Shown piece by piece: positions 1 through 10,794 of a stretch of 64,000 nucleotides of DNA. Below the pieces are notes generated by a model. It saw only the letters and a program-made list of their open reading frames with translations, was not told where the DNA came from and did not search any database. This stretch comes from Dicyema japonicum (Eukaryota > Dicyemida > Rhombozoa > Dicyemidae): positions 1,337,265 to 1,401,264 of the forward strand of contig RDEW01000003.1 in the NCBI GenBank assembly GCA_011109175.1, read 5' to 3'. Numbering within the stretch: position 1 is the stretch's first letter; the number at the start of each line of letters is the position of its first letter. Made by a program: the position numbers and the translations under genes.

Positions 1-719
1 TCCATCTTTAAACCCAACAGCAAAACGCTGACAATCAGTGAACAAGCAGATTGAAGTCGCCGGTCTGTAGTGCCGAGTCCACATATTGTGGACTTCTTCG
101 AGTAAATCCAAAGAGAGTGTCTACCATAATAAGACAAACTCACCTTAATGAGAAACCCATCCGTGATTATTACCAGATTATTCAGCTCAGTCGCTGTTTG
201 AAAGATCGTTGATTTTCCAGGAAATGTAAAAAGCTCAGATTTGAAGAGGACCAAATGAGTCCTTTCGTATTTTACTTCAAAAATCTTAAATTTTAGGAAA
301 TCAGTACTTTTATGTTATTTGAAGTCACAACCACGAATTGTCTCCCGTTGGAAAGACTGCATATTCCTCGAAGGGTGGTTTCAAGATTAAACACGTGGAG
401 CACTTTTCTAAGATTCGAGTCAATCAACTTTAAAATAAAGATTCCAGAATTACCAAAATCTTCCCAGTTTCGGAGTTCCAAGCGAGTATTCTGTCCATAC
501 TAGGAAGAACTGGCAGACAGGCGTTTACTTTCTCAGGAAAGACCTCTGAGAAGTTTTCCTGGATGACATTAAGGAATCCACCATTCATTTCATCGTCAAT
601 TACAAAAATATTCTATTTGGATAGCCAAAGATTACTTCGTGGTCACTAGTTTGAGAAAATGTGACTATCTTCCGACCAAGTGTAATGACTCGATCAACCT
701 CAATGGACTGAGTTAACAT
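1..719 (-). CDS. Beta-propeller (WD40-like) protein, N-terminal part, five exons
   Basis: The start is an ATG at 719-717 in frame with all later exons. Exons on the minus strand are 719-636, 612-454, 427-308, 284-144 and 120-1, and the gene runs off the window. The introns 613-635, 428-453, 285-307 and 121-143 are 23, 26, 23 and 23 nt, all GT...AG and all phase 0. The joined frame gives about 208 residues without a stop. It alternates hydrophobic beta-strand segments with turns, for example ILAWNSETGKIL, GRQFVVVTSNNIKIF and RFAVGFKDG, as in WD40 blades where a strand ends in a W- or F-containing turn. The closest resemblance I see is to ribosome-biogenesis or scaffold propellers, but I cannot name the orthologue. 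The exon model is well supported by frame restoration; the family call is an inference. Confidence 0.6.
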
Positions 720-996
720 AATATCTTTATCGATGGATTTTTGGAAGTGGAAGGACTTTGACGTTATGTAAAATTTCAATAATTTCCATAAATATGCAGA
801 TTTGTATGAATTGATTTGTTTACTGCATTATTAAGTTAAATTTCATACGTCATTCACTAACTTTTATCACCATGCAACATAATTTTCAAACAAAGTAATA
901 GTTTTTGGTTCATCCACAAAAAGAATTTTAGGCGGCAAACTTATTTATTTATTTAAAATTAATAAAAGCTTTTAAATTTTATTAATAAAAACAATA
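720..996. other. AT-rich spacer upstream of the propeller gene
   Basis: Very AT-rich with runs of TTAAT and ATAAA. No coding frame or RNA gene is visible. It presumably includes the promoter of the minus-strand gene that starts at 719, but I see no recognisable core element. Confidence 0.4.
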
Positions 997-1574
997 ATTA
1001 ACAAAATTTAAGTGCATAATTAATAATTATTTTTAATTAAATAATTAAATTGTCAAACTCTCAACAATGCACAGCCACAACGTGTCTTATAAGAAGGGTA
1101 TACATCACTCCTCTCAATTCCTATTCTTGAGACCACACTGGATCCCAGAAAAGCGCACGAGGAGAAAATGAGAAATATGATTGAGGCCTTCGAGATCACT
1201 TAATTAATTTAGTAATTAAATTAACTATTGGTGTTCTTGGGTTAATAATAATAATGGAAGGTCTAAGGGTTTTTTTTAATGTCCAATTGGTATCAAGCGC
1301 CTTTATGACGGCGAACCACATGACATCCTATAAAAATAAGCCGTGTCACATAATTAGTTTGCTTTGAAACCTTTTAGGTGATCTTTGGTTTTTAGATAAA
1401 TAAATTTTAAATTAAAAATCTAAGAGAACTGTTTAACTCTGTCAGAGCTGTTTTCAATTTCCATCCACCTCGCCGAGAGCAATCGATCTACGCTAGAAAC
1501 TTATATTTACCGTCTCAGATTAATAATAGCTGACCTCTTAGTTATAGTGAGGCCAGTGTATCTTAACTAACTAA
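997..1574 (+). mobile_element. LINE 3' end, copy 1, ending in a TTAAC-type tail
   Basis: The part from about 1061 to 1130 is nearly the same DNA as the 3' end of the reverse-transcriptase ORF of the LINE at 56162-56780; both contain the stretch around CAGCCACAACGTGTCTTAT. It is followed by a long untranslated tail ending TTAACTAACTAA at 1563-1574, next to an N at 1575. This makes it a 5'-truncated non-LTR element with a short-repeat 3' tail. Copies 2 and 3 follow directly. Confidence 0.75.
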
Positions 1575-1575
1575 N

Positions 1576-1947
1576 ATTAACAAAATTTAATTGCATAATT
1601 AATAATTATTTTTAATTAAATAATTAAATTGTCAAACTCTCAACAATACAGAGCCACAACGTGTCTTATAAGAAGGGTATACATCACTCCTCTCAATTCC
1701 TATTCCCGAGACCACACTGGATCCTAGAAAAGCGCACGAGGAGAAAATGAGAAATATGATTGAGGCCTTCGAGATCACTTAACTAATTTAGTAATTAAAT
1801 TAACTATTGGTGTTCTTGGGTTAATAATAATAATGGAAGGTCTAAGGGTTTTTTTAATGTCCAATTGGCATCAAGCGCCTCCATGACGGCGAACGGACGG
1901 ACGGAAAAATCTTTATTAGGCAAAAAACAAATGTTAAGTAATCAGGG
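1576..1947 (+). mobile_element. LINE 3' end, copy 2, truncated
   Basis: It repeats copy 1 from its first base (997 corresponds to 1576) with few substitutions, then diverges at about 1891. There it is replaced by a short segment with GGACGGACGG and AAATGTTAAGTAA, which resembles the reverse complement of other TTAAC-tailed ends in this window. It is bounded by single N bases at 1575 and 1948, so the arrangement of copies may reflect scaffolding rather than the genome. Confidence 0.65.
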
Positions 1948-1948
1948 N

Positions 1949-2368
1949 CACGAGGAGAAAATGAGAAATATGATTGAGGCCTTCGAGATCACTTAACTAA
2001 TTTAGTAATTAAATTAACTATTGGTGTTCTTGGGTTAATAATAATAATGGAAGGTCTAAGGTTTTTTTTAATGTCCAATTGGTATCAAGCGCCTCCATGA
2101 CGGCGAACCACATGACATCCTATAAAAATAAGCCGTGTCACATAATTAGTTTGCTTTGAAACCTTTTAGGTGATCTTTGGTTTTTAGATAAATAAATTTT
2201 AAAGTAAAAAATCAAAGAGAACTGCTTAACTCTGTCAGAGCTGTTTTCAATTTCCGTCCACCTCGCCGAGAGCAAGCGATCTATGCTAGAAACTCATATT
2301 TACCGTCTCAGATTAATAATAGCTGACCTCTTAGTTATAGTGAGGCCGGTGTATCTTAACTAACTAAC
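1949..2368 (+). mobile_element. LINE 3' end, copy 3
   Basis: It starts inside the shared sequence at CACGAGGAGAAAATGAG, just after an N, and runs to TTAACTAACTAA at about 2357-2368. It is the 3' two-thirds of the same element as copies 1 and 2, with scattered substitutions. Confidence 0.65.
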
Positions 2369-3473
2369 GTTGTCATTTAATTAAAAAATTCAACGAGAAG
2401 GGTTATGGTTAAGACAAAAGATCGGAATAGCCATACTCCAAGGGAACTCGTTCGCAATTCACGCAGCAGGCTTCCTCAACTGACATTTGTTTAATTGTTA
2501 AAAAAAAATTTTTGTTAACAAAATTAAAAAATTTATTTAAATAAAATATTTTATAAGATAAAAGTTAATAGCTACAACTTTCATAAACTGAGTTCGTATG
2601 ATTTCACCCTGAGTGCTCAGGGAGAGCCATTGTGTTGTTCTAACCTCTCCCTTGTAATTAGACGTGGTTTTAATTTTCTTAATATCATCTTGTTCTATCA
2701 ACTATATAAATTTAATATGCTGATATAGATAAGAGGTGGTGGAATAATAATTGAGGAAGCTCTAACTCGCAGAGACTATGCAAGAACTGAGAATTATCTC
2801 TCATGATTGAAACCCCAGTGTTCTGGGCAAACCATGTGTTGTTTTAGGCTCTCTTTGTGATGAGGCATGAACTTAATTATTTTAATTTCATGCTGTTTAT
2901 AATATGTACCGTAAATATGCTTACATAGTTAAGAGGTGGTCGAGTGATAGCTGAAAAGTGAAGTGGCTCTTAGGCTTAGGTTTTGATGGACTCTAACAAT
3001 AATCACCAAGATTACTCGAATTATTATTAACAAGGAGGAATTATCTCTTGAATTATTCATCAACCTCTGGAAATCAAGATTGAGGATTAAAGTGATCCGA
3101 TTCCATTGATTATTCGATGTCCATCCATTTACCGCCTCTCCTTTCAAGTGAATGAAATCGGTAACTAACAAAAACCGGAAACACTAAGAGATCAGTCAAT
3201 TTGCGGTGGAGAAATCGAAGGTGTGTCGTGAAAGATAAAAGACTACTTGTTCGAGGAAAAAATTTGAAAACAGTCCAGTACTAAATACTTTGCTTCTTTA
3301 TACAGTTTGTCTTGAATTAAAATTATTAATTAACGAATATTGTATTTAACGTCATTATAATAAAGATGAATATTTAAAGTAATAATTTTAATTAAAAAAA
3401 ATTTAAATTATAATAATAATAGTAGATTTATAATTTAAATAATTATCAGGCCATATGTCATCTGAGTACAGTA
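2369..3473. other. Spacer with no recognisable gene
   Basis: AT-rich sequence with two loosely related segments around 2580-2720 and 2790-2940. Both contain a phrase like CATGTGTTGTT or CATTGTGTTGTT and later AAGAGGTGGT, so they may be an old duplication. No homology-supported frame is seen on either strand. Confidence 0.35.
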
Positions 3474-4239
3474 ATGATTAAAACTAAGGAAATTAAAAAA
3501 GAAGTTGAAAATTAAAATAAACGACGAGGAGAATAATTTCATCGAAAATTACGATTCCTCACTCCGTCTTTCCCCCAATATTCCTTTAGACACAATCCGC
3601 ACCTTTATAAATCCCCCCTCAGAAGCGTGCTATCGGGAATGGCTCATTTATAACCGTAAAGTTTTGAATAATTTTAGTGTTCACTTTCTGCGAGAACATT
3701 GGCCTAATTTTCAACCCAATTTCTATTTTCTGTGAGGGACACTGCGAGAATATGCCGGCTTCTCCCACGTTCTCATTCTTAAGCTATAATAGCCGGAATT
3801 ATCAATGGGTGGATTCAAAAGGGAAGCTAAAAAGCTACTCAGCCTTCAAGTATGTCATTATGGCTCTGGACATGATCGACAATTCCATGGAAGACCCCTC
3901 CTTCGAATCAGGTTTCACTATTCCCTCATTTCAGAGACAAACTTGAGCTCATTTCACACCAAGATCGCCAGTTTGTTCGAACTGCTCTTTCGGGTCCTCT
4001 CGCACATTCTTTTCGTCCATTACCAGAAGTTGACCGAAATGGACCTCAACGGTTACTGTAATCTGATCTTCGTCCATTTCATGCTGTTTGTGGAACACTT
4101 CAATCTCGTTGGGGCCGATGAGTGCTCCATTCTAAGCAAAAGTCTCTCAAAGTTCTTAAATGAAGGCCAAAAGCCTGTTGAGAGCATCATGACTCTTGAG
4201 TCTGATAATTATAATTACTCAATCAATGTGAATGATTGA
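3474..4239 (+). CDS. MOB2: MOB kinase activator, MOB2-like
   Basis: MOB proteins bind and activate NDR/LATS kinases in Hippo-type and cell-polarity signalling. Removing a 22-nt intron (3656-3677) joins REWLIYN to LFTFCENIG, matching the MOB2 stretch around NEWLASNTTTFF. Removing a 23-nt intron (3912-3934) joins the SFES end to ETNLSSFHTKIASLF. The zinc-site region reads FCEGHCENM, corresponding to FCTxxxCxxM. The C-terminal half, FRVLSHILFVHYQKL then FVHFMLFVEHFNLVG, matches the MOB core with its HxxxxH-type histidines in modified form. It resembles MOB2 more than MOB1, MOB3 or MOB4. The start is uncertain. An ATG at 3474 works if a 25-nt intron 3504-3528 is removed; otherwise translation begins in the exon after it. 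The stop is TGA at 4237-4239, with AATAAA downstream at about 4258. Confidence 0.75.
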
Positions 4240-4362
4240 TTTTTGGCTTTTGCCGTCAATAAATTATTTTTTCTGTACAATAAATTTTCATCTGCCTCGT
4301 CCTCGTGGAATTTTAGGTGGATGAGCTGTGACGCCACTTGAACTATAAGTTTTATTTATTAA
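4240..4362. other. 3' flank of the MOB2-like gene
   Basis: AATAAA-type signals occur at 4258 and 4279, plausible for polyadenylation of the upstream gene. Nothing else is identified. Confidence 0.4.
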
Positions 4363-4575
4363 CCCAGTTTCCACGGTCGCCTATGTAGGGAACATCCAAT
4401 CTCATAAACAAGTATATCCAGAACCAACGGGAATTGAAGCATACTTCAGTTTTTTCAGCTGTGGGAATTTGTCAGTAATGTGGGTGAGAGGAAATTGTCC
4501 TTTTCTTACCATCCTGTCACTGGCATCTGAGACAGGTGGATCACACGACGCCAGTCTAGTAGAACGAAAGTAGAC
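4363..4575 (+). repeat. Dispersed repeat R1, copy 1
   Basis: It shares ordered blocks with 10407-10612: CCAGTTTCCAC, a CATCC block, a TGTGG block, a TCCTTTT block and GACAGGTGGATCACA followed by GACGCC. Similarity is interrupted by indels. A weaker third copy is at 46600-46775. It is likely a non-autonomous element. No terminal repeat or polymerase III box is clear. Confidence 0.5.
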
Positions 4576-4797
4576 AGCAGTAGATGAAGAGTGTAGTTTG
4601 ATATCCTAACCATAACCTACCTGAGTCTTGATGTTATATTCCTTTAAGTAGGACATTCATATTTTAAGAATCTTAATTTGTTGATACAGCTTTATTTGTG
4701 TTGTCTAAAATTTTGTGTTTTTCGGTTTTTTCTATCTGATATTGTTATTGTCTCCGTTTTGGTCACTCGCTTTGGTAATGTCCACCATTCTAACAGT

Positions 4798-4870
4798 TGA
4801 GCTTGTAGCTTAGTGGCTAAGGTATATTAACAACACTTTGTGGGTTCACATTCGTGTTATGCCAGACGTG
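4798..4870 (+). repeat. Weak tRNA-like sequence (possible SINE head or tRNA pseudogene)
   Basis: It contains TAGCTTAGTGGCTAAGG, which fits a polymerase III A box and D arm, and GGGTTCACATTC about 30 nt later, a B-box-like element with a mismatch at the conserved A. The acceptor and anticodon arms do not fold convincingly. It is not a functional tRNA. Confidence 0.35.
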
Positions 4871-6159
4871 TTGTGTTTGACCTTGATTGATTTTTGAATT
4901 ATATACCTAATTAACCTTTTCAAGTTTAACTGCTTCTTGTAAAATCACCTTGGCCCTTAAAATCTACATGATTCTTGTACTAAAGTCGTGTGTTACACTC
5001 TTTGCGGAGACCGCGGGTAGTTCAACTTCAAGGAAGCAAAGACCCCCTTCTACGCATCCTTTTGACAGTTTGTGAAGACTTTTACTAATTGAGGTTATAT
5101 TTGACCAAATTATTCATTTTATTTCCCAGGGTCACTGATTAAAGAATGACCTCATCTCATGACTAGTTAACCACGTGGTTAATTGGTCAGAAAATTTGTG
5201 TAACGATGTAGCTCTATTGCTCATAATATCTACTTAGCAGTAAACAGATGAAAGTCCTTGTCTTCATTCTTTTTGTAAACATGAAAGAGGTGTTCAATTT
5301 TTTGAGTTAAACGGGCGTTATAAAAAATTAATTTTACTTAAAATTTAAATAAATAATGTGACCTGTTTCCATAAAATGATCTATATTTATTGGACGGGTG
5401 TTAAGCTGCTACGAGACTCATTAGGCCATTTTTCACTTTAAGTGTCAAAAAAGTCGCAATCTCAAAAATATGGAGACGTGGGTGGTGTTATATATTGCTC
5501 ATCTCCTGAGGTAGCGTTAAATGAAACCCTAGACCATACTTCCATAGCTCAAATTAACATTAAATTATTGGATGGGCATAACATTTTTCCTTAGATACAG
5601 TTTCTATAAGTGACTTGTTTTCTAAATATAAAAAACAAGTCAGTAGGACCCCGTTCTGGAGCACTAAGTGCGTCAAAAACCGAAGGTGCTCCAAAATCCG
5701 AGAATAAAAATAATTTGCTTAACATCAAAATTAATAATGAATAAGCAAGTTTTATTAAAAATAATCCGTTATTTTTTCCCTACATTCTTTGTTTTTTAAT
5801 ATCTTCAGATAAAATCTTACGAAACTCGTAATATTTTGTTAGAGTTTGTGGCATAAATTTATGAATACCTTTTTCTAATTCATTCTATGGACAATATTTT
5901 CGATGTAATTTTCTTCAATTGAATGAGCATTGTCGTGTTTTAATATTCTATGTTCATTTATTTTCTGCCAACAATTTTCAATCAAAAATTTCCAAATTTG
6001 GGAATTAATACTTAAAAATAGGCATGATTCACAAAGTGCCCCAAAATCCGAGGGTGGGGTTTGGCTTGGGGCGTGGTCGGACTGTAATATGTACCACATA
6101 ATTAGTCATAAAATATTAATTAAAAAATTAAACATTAATTGTTTATGAATTTTATAGAT
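4871..6159. other. Spacer without a supported gene
   Basis: Short frames occur on both strands at 5875-6148, but neither matches a family I recognise. Two related phrases, GTGCTCCAAAATCCGAG near 5685 and GTGCCCCAAAATCCGAG near 6035, suggest a small repeat. A short inverted pair, GGAGCAC and GTGCTCC, flanks about 20 nt near 5656-5690. Confidence 0.35.
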
Positions 6160-6600
6160 TTCTTTATTTAATTATTATGGCTGTGAGTAGTGATTCTATT
6201 TGTGCAAAAATTTTGAGTTTTAAAGACTGGGCAAGACATGAGCACATATTCACCAAAGCAATCCGAAGACTGGTTTGGAACTACCTACTGGATGGCCTTC
6301 CCCCTCTGGTTGATGACTCGGAGACAACCCTAGACAGAGACACGAGGAAGAGTCTAGCACAATTACGCTCTGGACAGTTCCTCCTAAAAGATGAATCGGG
6401 CTCTTGGCTTCAGACCAGTTATCATTGATTTTTCAAAGAACTTTCTCCTGCCCAGGACCTGTGGAAACTTGGGATTCTGGATTCCCCCAGTTCCTTCTCT
6501 TAACTCTTCAACTAGATATGATCCACCTGTTCATTACCAAAGGATCTTTTGCTCTCCCCCACTTCACTAATGAGGTTCCCATAATTCAATGATCGGATAT
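6160..6600 (+). pseudogene. LINE reverse-transcriptase C-terminal remnant
   Basis: The frame at 6177-6428 contains RDTRKSLAQLRSGQFLL. It resembles the RxxRxxLAQLRSG segment found after the reverse-transcriptase domain of Jockey/CR1-type non-LTR elements. The frame is broken soon after 6428 and nothing downstream to 7100 is convincing. It lies just upstream of PDE4, in the same orientation. Confidence 0.5.
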
Positions 6601-7100
6601 TATCATCTCTTTCTCCTGGTTCTGGTTAAACTTGTGTCTGAAATTCCAAGGTCTCTACTTCTGCCCACGTGGTACTGGATACATTTAATAGCTACTGTTG
6701 ACCTCTCAGTGTACCCTTGTTAATAAATTAGATTGTTCTATTGGTCACGTGGACTAAATACATCAATCACTAAGTCAATTAAGTCAAAGTTATTTTCTAG
6801 GACGTCATATCTTAATTGGTTCTTTGTGATTCCGGATGGCTCCAAGGTAGAAAGACAAATCCACAATCTAATTAAGGCATATCTCTACAGGGTTGTTATC
6901 GATAAGCGGGTCAGTGACGTTGGATTACGCAAATATTAAGATTTAATCTTTAGTTGATATAATTTCGAACAGATTTCCACGAAAATCGCTTATCGCAATC
7001 AAAATTCAATTTATAATTCCGACTAACGCTATCACAATTTATTGCACGTTCGATCTAACCCGACTATTCCTGGTGTCGCCAGTCATAATAGGAGAATACA

Positions 7101-8978
7101 ATGTCCTTTACTACGGAGAACCAAAAAACCGTAATCGTACGGAACAAGGAACGAACTTCCCAGCGATACGTCAAGAATTCGTTCATATACAGAAATGACC
7201 AAAAATGTTGTCCAACTAGAAAAAGCGAAAATCTGACGTTATATGTTATCGGACTTGTAGTGATAGCATGCCAATCACCCCCCTCTCGATCATTCTGGAC
7301 CGAATTAGCAAGACCAGGGAGAAGATCGCTAATGTGAAAAGTCTGACCGCAAAGTTGCTTCATAAATAATTTTTAGCCCCGAAAAACCGAACAATCAAAA
7401 ACGTAAACAAAATAGTAAATTGAGCTTTAGTGGCTGTCGAAATTTTGACCAGCTCAGAGTTGGAGTTGGAAAAATGCATAGAAAGTTTACTTTCTCTCCC
7501 CATGGACAAGTCAATAAGGGAGATGACCTCGGATTCCGTAGATCACTGACTAAAGCTTAGTTCCAAAAAATTCTGACGAATGAACTGTCCTATATAAAGC
7601 ACATGCAACCCAATGGCAAGCAGGTGACACAATATATCGCTGAAAATTTTACTGGTAAGGTAGTTGGTGACCCCCTAGAATCGGGAGATTCGATCCCCGA
7701 AGAACCTATGGTTAACACCGCGAAAATATCTCGTCATAGAACCTTCAGAAGTGAAATAAAATTCAACAACGATATCAGAATTTACCACAAAGAGAAAAAA
7801 CTGACAGTTTTCGACTTCCATGACTTTTAGGTCATACCAAATATCGACAAGTGGGGGATCGACATCTTCACTATCGAAGAACAGTTCCCCAACCGAGTCC
7901 TAACTGTGATTGCCTACACTATTTTCATAGTAGACTTTAATTCTTTAGCAGAATTTTAATCTGGACGCCAAACTGAACATTTGTCGGGAAAAATGGCAAA
8001 GTTTCTAGTGCAGTTGGAGGAAATGTACCACAACGATGTTGTTTACCACAACTCTACCCATGCGGCTGATGTTCTCCAATGTGTCAACGTCTTCTTGAAT
8101 TTTCCTCGCTTTGAGGTTGTTTTGTTAATATTTAATTTATTAAATAATATTTTAATTATTTTTTAATTCAATTTTAGGGGGTTTTTTCTGATTGTGAAAT
8201 TTTTGCCGCTATTTTGGCTGCTGCTGTGCACGATTTGGATCACCCAGGATTTAGCAATCACTTTCTTATTCGAACAGGTACCTCCCGAATTTCTACTCAG
8301 ATTCAAATTTGGCGACAACTTACAACGATATCTCCGTTTTGGAGAACCATCACGTGAGCACTGCCTTCAAGATTATCAAAAAACCGAGCCTTGACATTTT
8401 AAGCTCACTCAAGAAAACTGAGCAGACTTATGTGAGGAAAATAATGATCGAAATGGTTCTGGGCACCGACATGTCCAAACATTATGACCACGTGGCCCAA
8501 ATGCTGACCATCTCTAAAGCCCTAGAAACTGACCCTAAGAAGTTCTTTCAATCAAGCACAGAGCGGATCAAAGTAATAGTCCCTTTGATTTTCTTAGGTT
8601 CTGAAATCCATGATACACTGCGCTGATATCAGCACTTCTGCCAGGCCCGGTCACATCTATAAAAAGTGGGTGGACCGGGTGACAAATGAGTTCTTTATAC
8701 AAGGGGATCTGGAGAAGCTCTTGGGCTATGAACCGAGTCCCATGTGCGACAGAAATAATATTGACGTTCAACAGTCGCAGACCACCTTCATTGAATATGT
8801 AGCCTTACCGCTGTGGGAAAGCTGGGCGCAAGTTGTGTACCCTTCAGCTGAGGAGATGCTTGTTTATATGCAAGAGAATAAAGTCAATTTGGGAGACGTT
8901 ACCTTTAATGAATACAAAATTAATTATGACAAAATTATTGATGAATATGGACTTAAGTATTATACAGAGACAACATAA
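7101..8978 (+). CDS. PDE4: cAMP-specific phosphodiesterase, PDE4 long form
   Basis: Hydrolyses cAMP to AMP. The start is ATG at 7101 (MSFTTENQK). Introns are 7238-7260, 7354-7376, 7403-7430, 7538-7560, 7807-7830, 8116-8177, 8278-8300 and 8573-8597, of 23, 23, 28, 23, 24, 62, 23 and 25 nt. The join between 7930 and 8008 is uncertain; GT...AG options of 22 and 26 nt exist. UCR1 shows [12 protein letters not shown] then [22 protein letters not shown]2 shows [26 protein letters not shown] and [12 protein letters not shown]. The catalytic domain shows [71 protein letters not shown] and the invariant-glutamine segment [19 protein letters not shown]. The metal-binding histidines and aspartates are all present. 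The stop is TAA at 8976-8978. Both UCRs make it a long isoform, which is known in other animals to be controlled through PKA and dimerisation. Confidence 0.93.
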
Positions 8979-9270
8979 TTTGTTAATATTTGAATTAATT
9001 TTTATTTATTTAAAAAAATGACTGTTAAGAATGTGAGTCGTGCCTGCTTTCATGATTCATACATTTAGGAATAGTCTTTAGTGCGACTTATTGGCTTACA
9101 TTCACATTTCTTATTAATTGCTCCTTAAATCTTGGTGAGTCATTTGGAGAGTGGTAAGGGAAGGGTGTAATGACGTGGGAAGCAAATATGTAGTTCTTAA
9201 TCTAATTGAATATAATTTTTCGAATTTAGATGAAAACACTGCAAATTTTTTTTACATATCGGAAATTGTC
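8979..9270. other. 3' flank of PDE4
   Basis: AT-rich downstream sequence with AATTTTTATTTATTT. I see no gene. Confidence 0.35.
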
Positions 9271-9560
9271 CTTTAATAATACAGACCGGTTAACGTCCAG
9301 GGCCGCCATGGTTGAGTAATCGGAGACTCAGTGGCCATCGCGAGAGGCAACGCTAAGTTTATTATGTCGGGGGTTAATAAAGAAATGTTAGTTAAGTTAG
9401 TTAAAAACTTCTTCGCGCAGCCCTAAAAGGGTTTCGCTTGAGCCATGCTTTACAGCTATCCTCCTCGCCCACGCCATCTTGTTTTTGGCCCAATCGGTCG
9501 TAAATTGATGACAGCGACGACCTGGATGATGTTCGAATGAGGGTCAGAAACAAGATACAG
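9271..9560 (-). repeat. Possible LINE/SINE 3' end with TTAAC-type tail
   Basis: On the minus strand it ends TTAACTAACTTAACTAACAT (complement of 9385-9404), the same tail type as at 1563-1574 and 13206-13218. The adjacent sequence is unusually GC-rich for this window and can form an imperfect hairpin around 9311-9350. No coding homology is seen. Confidence 0.4.
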
Positions 9561-10330
9561 GTAAAAAAATTTTATTTATTTAACACCCAAGACCACGTTA
9601 AATTAAAACTAACTATCACGTGATCTCGATGCGCTCCGCCAAAGTCCTCATTCTTTCCCGGTGCTTTTCCCTTGTACCCACACAAGCTCGTACAGGGCGG
9701 CTGACTGTATTTGTAGGGCCACCTTCCCGCATGCCGAAGTTTTGTTTAATGAGGGCCTCCAGAGTAGTCGGTCCGGTTCTGTGTCTTTCACAAGACAACC
9801 GCTCCGTCATTCTAAAAGCCTTCTATTGAACGTCCACAATTTTCTTAGTGTTCGTCCATGATAATGAAGGTCCCCACGAAGCACACGCGTACGAGAAGCA
9901 TGGTTCGATGTATTGATTGTAAATGTTCATCAAGACTGGGTGGGTACTTGTCTTCCATATTCCAGATAAACATTTTAATACATTGATCCTCTTCTCGCAC
10001 TTCATAACAACGTTTGCCACGTGTGGTGACAAACATAAGTGTGTATCCAGTGTCACGCCCAAGATCTTCTGACATTTGTTGAGGGATTTCAACGTTGTCC
10101 AATTTTAACTTGACAGTCATCTTCCCCAACTTTTTGTCCAACGTAACATAGACGTGACCGACATTCTGGAATTTATCGTGAGTTGAGTCTGTCCAGGTAA
10201 ATTTGTAATCTTTCTGTAGCATTTTGGATATCTCGATCACCCGAGGCAAAAACAATGTCGTCCGCATATGTGAGTAGAATATCGTTATTGGATTCTGCCA
10301 GATATTTTTTTATTAACCCTGGATACACCG
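9561..10330 (-). mobile_element. 5'-truncated Jockey-like LINE (RT C-terminus and 3' tail)
   Basis: On the minus strand the reverse-transcriptase active box reads LLTYADDIVFASGDRD (YADD at about 10267-10256), so both catalytic aspartates survive. Frameshifted pieces follow: KCQKILGVTLDTHLCLSPH (the LGVTLD box), YIEPCFSYACASWGPSLS and HRTGPTTLEALIKQN. It ends with a TTTA-repeat tail near 9566-9582. The same family is present at 31150-32770 on the plus strand with over 80% similarity by eye. The element is inactive because of frameshifts and the missing 5' part. Confidence 0.8.
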
Positions 10331-10406
10331 AGAAAAAAGTTTTTTTTTATTTATTAAGAAGTTTTTTTTATTAAAAGAAGTTAAAGTAACCAACTAATTA
10401 AGTGCA

Positions 10407-10612
10407 TCCAGTTTCCACTTCTACAGAAACAGAGTCCATCCGGAATCAGCATAAAGGGTAAACGTCCATTACATGCAGTTGTGGAAACCCCTCCAGTGGA
10501 GTGGGGAAGAGCAAATGATCCTTTTTCATGCCGGCCTGGCACTGGGCGTCACCTAGACAGGTGGATCACATGACGCCATTCTATTAGGAAGAGAGAGGAG
10601 GAACAGACAAGC
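10407..10612 (+). repeat. Dispersed repeat R1, copy 2
   Basis: Shares ordered blocks with 4363-4575, the best being AGACAGGTGGATCACATGAC at about 10555-10574. See copy 1 for the shared features. Confidence 0.5.
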
Positions 10613-10794
10613 AAGCAAAAAATTTAAGCCAATTAACCACGCAGCACCAGATGGCGCCACGCGGCAAGTCTGCCAGATATAAATTGAATAAAGTAAAAAC
10701 ATTAAACTTGAATGAAAAAAATCAGTTATTTTTATTTATTTAAAAAAATCAAGATTAAATTAATTTTAATTTTTAAATAATTTAAAATTTAAAC

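Noticed and set aside
4798-4870. tRNA gene
   Set aside because: Only A- and B-box-like stretches are present. The B box has a mismatch and no cloverleaf pairing is visible, so it was kept only as a tRNA-like repeat.
5720-6100. Possible Tc1/mariner or other DDE transposon on the minus strand (DHAPSQTPP, ENYIENIVHRM)
   Set aside because: The resemblance to DNAPxHxx...NPIE is in the wrong order and too short. No terminal inverted repeats were found.
9620-9861. Plus-strand ORFs over the LINE
   Set aside because: They are antisense to a clear LINE reverse-transcriptase C-terminus.
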